From Cellulomonas carbonis (GTDB lineage Bacteria; Actinomycetota; Actinomycetes; Actinomycetales; Cellulomonadaceae), in the NCBI RefSeq assembly GCF_014636275.1, contig NZ_BMEB01000001.1:310001-374000 (forward strand): 64,000 nt of DNA, written 5' to 3'. Shown here piece after piece: positions 61,246 through 64,000 of the stretch (positions are counted from its first letter, which is position 1; the number at the start of each line of letters is the position of its first letter). The position numbers and the translations under genes were made by a program. The notes under the pieces are model-generated. The model did not search any database. It was not told the DNA's origin and saw nothing but the letters and a program-made list of their open reading frames with translations.

Positions 61246-62123
61246 GCGGGCACGTCACCGGCCCGGCACCGCGACGAGCGGCGGTGCTGGGCCACCCGAT
61301 CGCGCACTCGCTGTCCCCGGTCCTGCACCGGGCCGCGTACGAGGCACTCGGCCTGTCGGGCTGGGAGTACGACGCCCTCGACGTGACCGAGGAGGGCCTG
61401 CGCGGCGTCGTCGACGGCCTCGACGAGCGCTGGGCCGGCCTCAGCCTGACGATGCCGCTCAAGACGACGGTCATCCCGATGCTCGACCACGTCGAGCCGC
61501 TCGCCGAGGTCGTGGGCGCGGTCAACACCGTCCTCGTGCAGCCGACGCGGGGCCGTCGGCCCGTCCTCGTGGGCGCCAACACCGACGTCCACGGCGTCGT
61601 CGAGGCCCTGCGCGAGGGGCTGGGGGAGCGCCGCGTCTCCACCGCCGTCGTGCTCGGCGCGGGCGCGACGGCCGCGTCGACGCTCGCCGCGCTCGCGCAG
61701 CTCGGGTGCCCGACCGCCGACGTCGTCGTCCGGTCGGTCGGGCGCGCCGGGTCGACGATGCGCGCCGCGCACCGCATGGGCGTCGAGCCGCGATTCGTGA
61801 CGTTCGAGCCGGCCGAGCGGCTCGTGTCCGCGCTGCGCTCGGCGGACGTCGTCGTCTCGACGCTGCCGCCGCACGCCGCCGACCCGTGGGCCGAGGTGCT
61901 CCGCGGCGCGGTGCCGGAGGGCTCGCTCGACGGTGTGCTGCTCGACTGCGCGTACGACCCGCGGCCGACGGCGCTCGGGTCGGCGTGGGCCGCGCTCGGC
62001 GGCGTCGTCGTCACGGGGGAGCGGATGCTGCTGCACCAGGCGACCGAGCAGGTCCGCCTCATGACGGGCCGTGCGGCCCCGCGCGAGCCGATGGAGAGGG
62101 CGCTCGCCGCGGCACTCGGGTGA
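61242..62123 (+). CDS. aroE: Shikimate dehydrogenase
   Basis: 293 residues from GTG 61242, overlapping mltG as GTGA. Substrate domain: LGHPIAHSLSPVLHRAAYEA and LSLTMPLKTTVIP with the catalytic Lys; GAVNTVL; NADP domain with VVLGAGATAASTLAAL; C-terminal GERMLLHQATEQVRLMTG. Reduces 3-dehydroshikimate in the chorismate pathway. The order alaS-ruvX-mltG-aroE is conserved in actinobacteria. Confidence 0.95.
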   Translation: MSGHVTGPAPRRAAVLGHPIAHSLSPVLHRAAYEALGLSGWEYDALDVTEEGLRGVVDGLDERWAGLSLTMPLKTTVIPMLDHVEPLAEVVGAVNTVLVQPTRGRRPVLVGANTDVHGVVEALREGLGERRVSTAVVLGAGATAASTLAALAQLGCPTADVVVRSVGRAGSTMRAAHRMGVEPRFVTFEPAERLVSALRSADVVVSTLPPHAADPWAEVLRGAVPEGSLDGVLLDCAYDPRPTALGSAWAALGGVVVTGERMLLHQATEQVRLMTGRAAPREPMERALAAALG

Positions 62124-62131
62124 ATCGGCGA

Positions 62132-62158
62132 CGGCGATCACCTACAGGGTGACCGCCG
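62132..62158 (+). terminator. Hairpin after aroE
   Basis: CGGCGATCACC pairs with GGTGACCGCCG (one mismatch in 11) around a TACAG loop, nine bases after the aroE stop. It overlaps the -35 of the proposed pilB promoter. Confidence 0.45.
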
Positions 62159-62170
62159 ACGTGCCGATAG
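62142..62170 (+). promoter_or_regulatory. Sigma-28 (FliA/WhiG)-type promoter candidate of pilB
   Basis: CTACAG (62142-62147), 15 bases, then GCCGATAG (62163-62170). The -10 is close to the GCCGATAA consensus of sigma-28 factors and the 15-base spacer is the one such factors use; the -35 is weaker. The pilB start is 71 bases downstream of the -10. Confidence 0.5.
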
Positions 62171-62240
62171 GGAGGGACGTCGGTCCTGGTCGCGCGTGCG
62201 CGCCGGGACGTACCGGAGCCCCCCACCCGGAAGGACCCTT

Positions 62241-63908
62241 GTGAAGCAGCTCGGAGACATCCTGCTCGAAGAGGGCCTGGTGACCGAGGGTCAGCTGATG
62301 GCCGCCCTCGACGAGCAGGCGATGCGGGGCGAGTCCCTCGGCCGTGTGCTCGTCGAGATCGGGATGCTGACCGAGGCGCAGCTCGTGCGCGCCCTCGCGA
62401 ACCAGGTCGGCATGGAGTTCGTCGAGCTGACCGAGTACCCGGTCGACCGGACCGCGGTCGCGCTCCTGCCCGGCTCCCTGTGCCGGCGCTACACCGCGCT
62501 GCCCGTCGGCATCCAGGACGGGTACCTGCTGCTCGCGATGGCCGACCCGGGCAACGTCCTCGCGGTCGACGACGCCCGCACGATGTCCGGGATGCCCGTG
62601 CGGACGCTCGTCGCGACGCACGACGACCTGACCACGGCGATCGACCGGTACTGCCGCGCCGACGACGAGATGGACGACCTCGCGTCCGCCCTCGAGGAGA
62701 CGCACACCGAGACGATCGACACCAACGTCGGTGACTTCGTCGACGACGACGCGCCGATCGTGCGGTTCGTGAACATCCTCGTCCAGCAGGCCATCCAGGA
62801 CCGCGCCTCAGACATCCACATCGAGCCGTCCGAGGCCGACGTCCGCGTCCGGTACCGCATCGACGGCGTGCTGCACGAGATGCAGCGCGCGCCCAAGCAG
62901 ATCCAGGGCGGCGTCATCTCGCGCCTGAAGATCATGAGCGACATCGACATCGCCGAGCGGCGCAAGCCGCAGGACGGCCGCATGTCGGTCACGCACAACG
63001 GCCGCAAGATCGACCTCCGTGTCGCGACCCTGCCGACGGTGTGGGGCGAGAAGGTCGTCATGCGAATCCTCGACAACTCGACCGCGAGCCTGGACCTGCG
63101 GGACCTGTCGTTCCTCGAGGAGAACCTCGAGACGTACAAGGAGTCGTACACCAAGCCCTACGGGATGATCCTCGTGACCGGCCCGACCGGCTCCGGCAAG
63201 TCGACGACGCTCTACGCGACGCTGAACGCCGTCTCGCGGCCCGAGATCAACGTCATCACCGTCGAGGACCCGGTCGAGTACCGACTTCCCGGCATCAACC
63301 AGGTCCAGGTCAACCCCAAGGCGGGCCTGACGTTCGCCGGTGCGCTGCGGTCGATCCTGCGGTCCGACCCCGACGTCGTGCTGCTCGGTGAGATCCGTGA
63401 CCACGAGACCGCGCAGATCGCGATCGAGGCGGCCCTCACGGGTCACCTCGTCCTCTCGACGCTCCACACGAACGACGCCCCGTCGGCCGTGACGCGCCTG
63501 GTCGAGATGGGGATCGAGCCGTTCCTCGTCGGGTCGGCGCTCGACTGCGTCGTCGCCCAGCGGCTCGCGCGCCGCCTGTGCGCCAAGTGCAAGCAGGCGT
63601 ACACGCCCGCGGAGGTCGAGCTCGTCGCGGCGCGGTTCCCGTGGGCGCCGGGGGAGCCGTTGCCGACGCTGTACCGGCCCGCCGGCTGCTCGACGTGCTC
63701 GGGCACGGGCTACAAGGGGCGGATGGCGATCCACGAGGTCATGCGCGTGACCGAGGAGATCGAGCGCCACGCGGTCGCCCACTCGTCGTCCGCGGACATC
63801 GGTCACACCGCTCGTGAGCAGGGGATGCTCTCGCTCCGCGAGGACGGCTGGACGAAGGTCCTCCTCGGCGACACGTCGATCGAGGAGATCCTCCGCGTCG
63901 TCGCCTGA
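62241..63908 (+). CDS. pilB: Type IV pilus assembly ATPase PilB
   Basis: 555 residues from GTG 62241, with CGGAAGGA upstream. The N-terminal MshEN-like domain (LGDILLEEGLVTEGQLMAAL) is followed by the GspE/PilB core: DIHIEPSEADVRVRYRIDGV, Walker A GPTGSGKST (residues 314-322), ILRSDPDVVLLGEIRDHETA (Walker B), the His box LVLSTLHTNDAPSA, and the tetracysteine zinc site Cys447, Cys450, Cys483, Cys486. Powers pilus extension. First visible gene of a type IV pilus cluster continuing to the right. Confidence 0.96.
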   Translation: MKQLGDILLEEGLVTEGQLMAALDEQAMRGESLGRVLVEIGMLTEAQLVRALANQVGMEFVELTEYPVDRTAVALLPGSLCRRYTALPVGIQDGYLLLAMADPGNVLAVDDARTMSGMPVRTLVATHDDLTTAIDRYCRADDEMDDLASALEETHTETIDTNVGDFVDDDAPIVRFVNILVQQAIQDRASDIHIEPSEADVRVRYRIDGVLHEMQRAPKQIQGGVISRLKIMSDIDIAERRKPQDGRMSVTHNGRKIDLRVATLPTVWGEKVVMRILDNSTASLDLRDLSFLEENLETYKESYTKPYGMILVTGPTGSGKSTTLYATLNAVSRPEINVITVEDPVEYRLPGINQVQVNPKAGLTFAGALRSILRSDPDVVLLGEIRDHETAQIAIEAALTGHLVLSTLHTNDAPSAVTRLVEMGIEPFLVGSALDCVVAQRLARRLCAKCKQAYTPAEVELVAARFPWAPGEPLPTLYRPAGCSTCSGTGYKGRMAIHEVMRVTEEIERHAVAHSSSADIGHTAREQGMLSLREDGWTKVLLGDTSIEEILRVVA

Positions 63909-64000
63909 CGAGCCGGGCGACCCGTTCGACTCAAGATCGCGGCTCCCGCGGTCGATAGGAAGCCGGAGCACCGGCGCAGCAGCCCAGGAGAGAGGCCCTT
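63909..64000 (+). other. Upstream region of the next pilus gene
   Basis: The last 92 bases contain the second sigma-28-type promoter and end in CCCAGGAGAGAGGCCCTT, a ribosome-binding site whose start codon is just beyond the window. In related clusters pilT or another pil gene follows pilB. Confidence 0.5.
63930..63958 (+). promoter_or_regulatory. Sigma-28 (FliA/WhiG)-type promoter candidate after pilB
   Basis: CTCAAG (63930-63935), 15 bases, then GTCGATAG (63951-63958). Geometry is identical to that before pilB; the -35 CTCAAG is closer to what is known for FliA/WhiG promoters in high-GC actinobacteria. Confidence 0.6.

Overview
The window is a 64 kb chromosomal segment of a very GC-rich (visibly above 70%) actinobacterium. 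Gene content, GTG-rich starts, stop/start overlaps (GTGA, ATGA, TGATG) and frequent near-leaderless genes point to Micrococcales, most likely Cellulomonas or a close relative. This placement is an inference from gene content and order, not from a database search. The window is nearly fully coding. I see no insertion sequence, prophage, integrase or CRISPR array.

Left part (1-23.6 kb), accessory and metabolic genes. The tail of a zapE-like ATPase is followed by a convergent trehalose operon, glgX-treY-treZ. Next is a minus-strand sulfur operon (SQR-like flavoprotein, TusE-like carrier, DsrE-like protein) with a CsoR/CstR-like palindrome in its upstream region. Then come a small acidic protein, an epimerase and a type III polyketide synthase locus (PKS, ICMT-type methyltransferase, FAD oxidoreductase, divergent UbiA prenyltransferase) that looks like a phenolic-lipid or quinone pathway. 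CsbD-like, MBL, RecQ, a cysteine-rich ferredoxin-like protein, an HNH nuclease, a VOC protein, a tRNA Val-Cys-Gly cluster, pabB-pabC and an SsgA-like regulator complete this part.

Middle and right part (23.7-62 kb), conserved actinobacterial core. The order thrS - HIT - pgsA - PIM acyltransferase - pimA - LemA-like - PrsW - pdxS - NUDIX - pdxT - YebC - ruvC-ruvA-ruvB - yajC - secD-secF - apt - rel - DUF349 - MBL - radical SAM - aspS - rarA - rpsD - alaS - ruvX - mltG - aroE follows the Mycobacterium tuberculosis Rv2614c to Rv2552c order closely, with ppiB and hisS absent from their usual place after rel. It covers aminoacylation, phosphatidylinositol mannoside synthesis, vitamin B6, Holliday junction processing, Sec translocation, purine salvage and the stringent response.

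Right edge (62.1-64 kb): pilB, the type IV pilus extension ATPase. A promoter of sigma-28 (FliA/WhiG) type precedes it, and the same geometry recurs after its stop codon, apparently driving the next gene beyond the window.

The points most worth a second look are the sulfur operon and its operator, the PKS/UbiA locus with an extended UbiA, a perfect LexA box on the radical-SAM gene, a 75-codon upstream ORF overlapping the DUF349 start, and the paired sigma-28-type promoters at the pilus locus.
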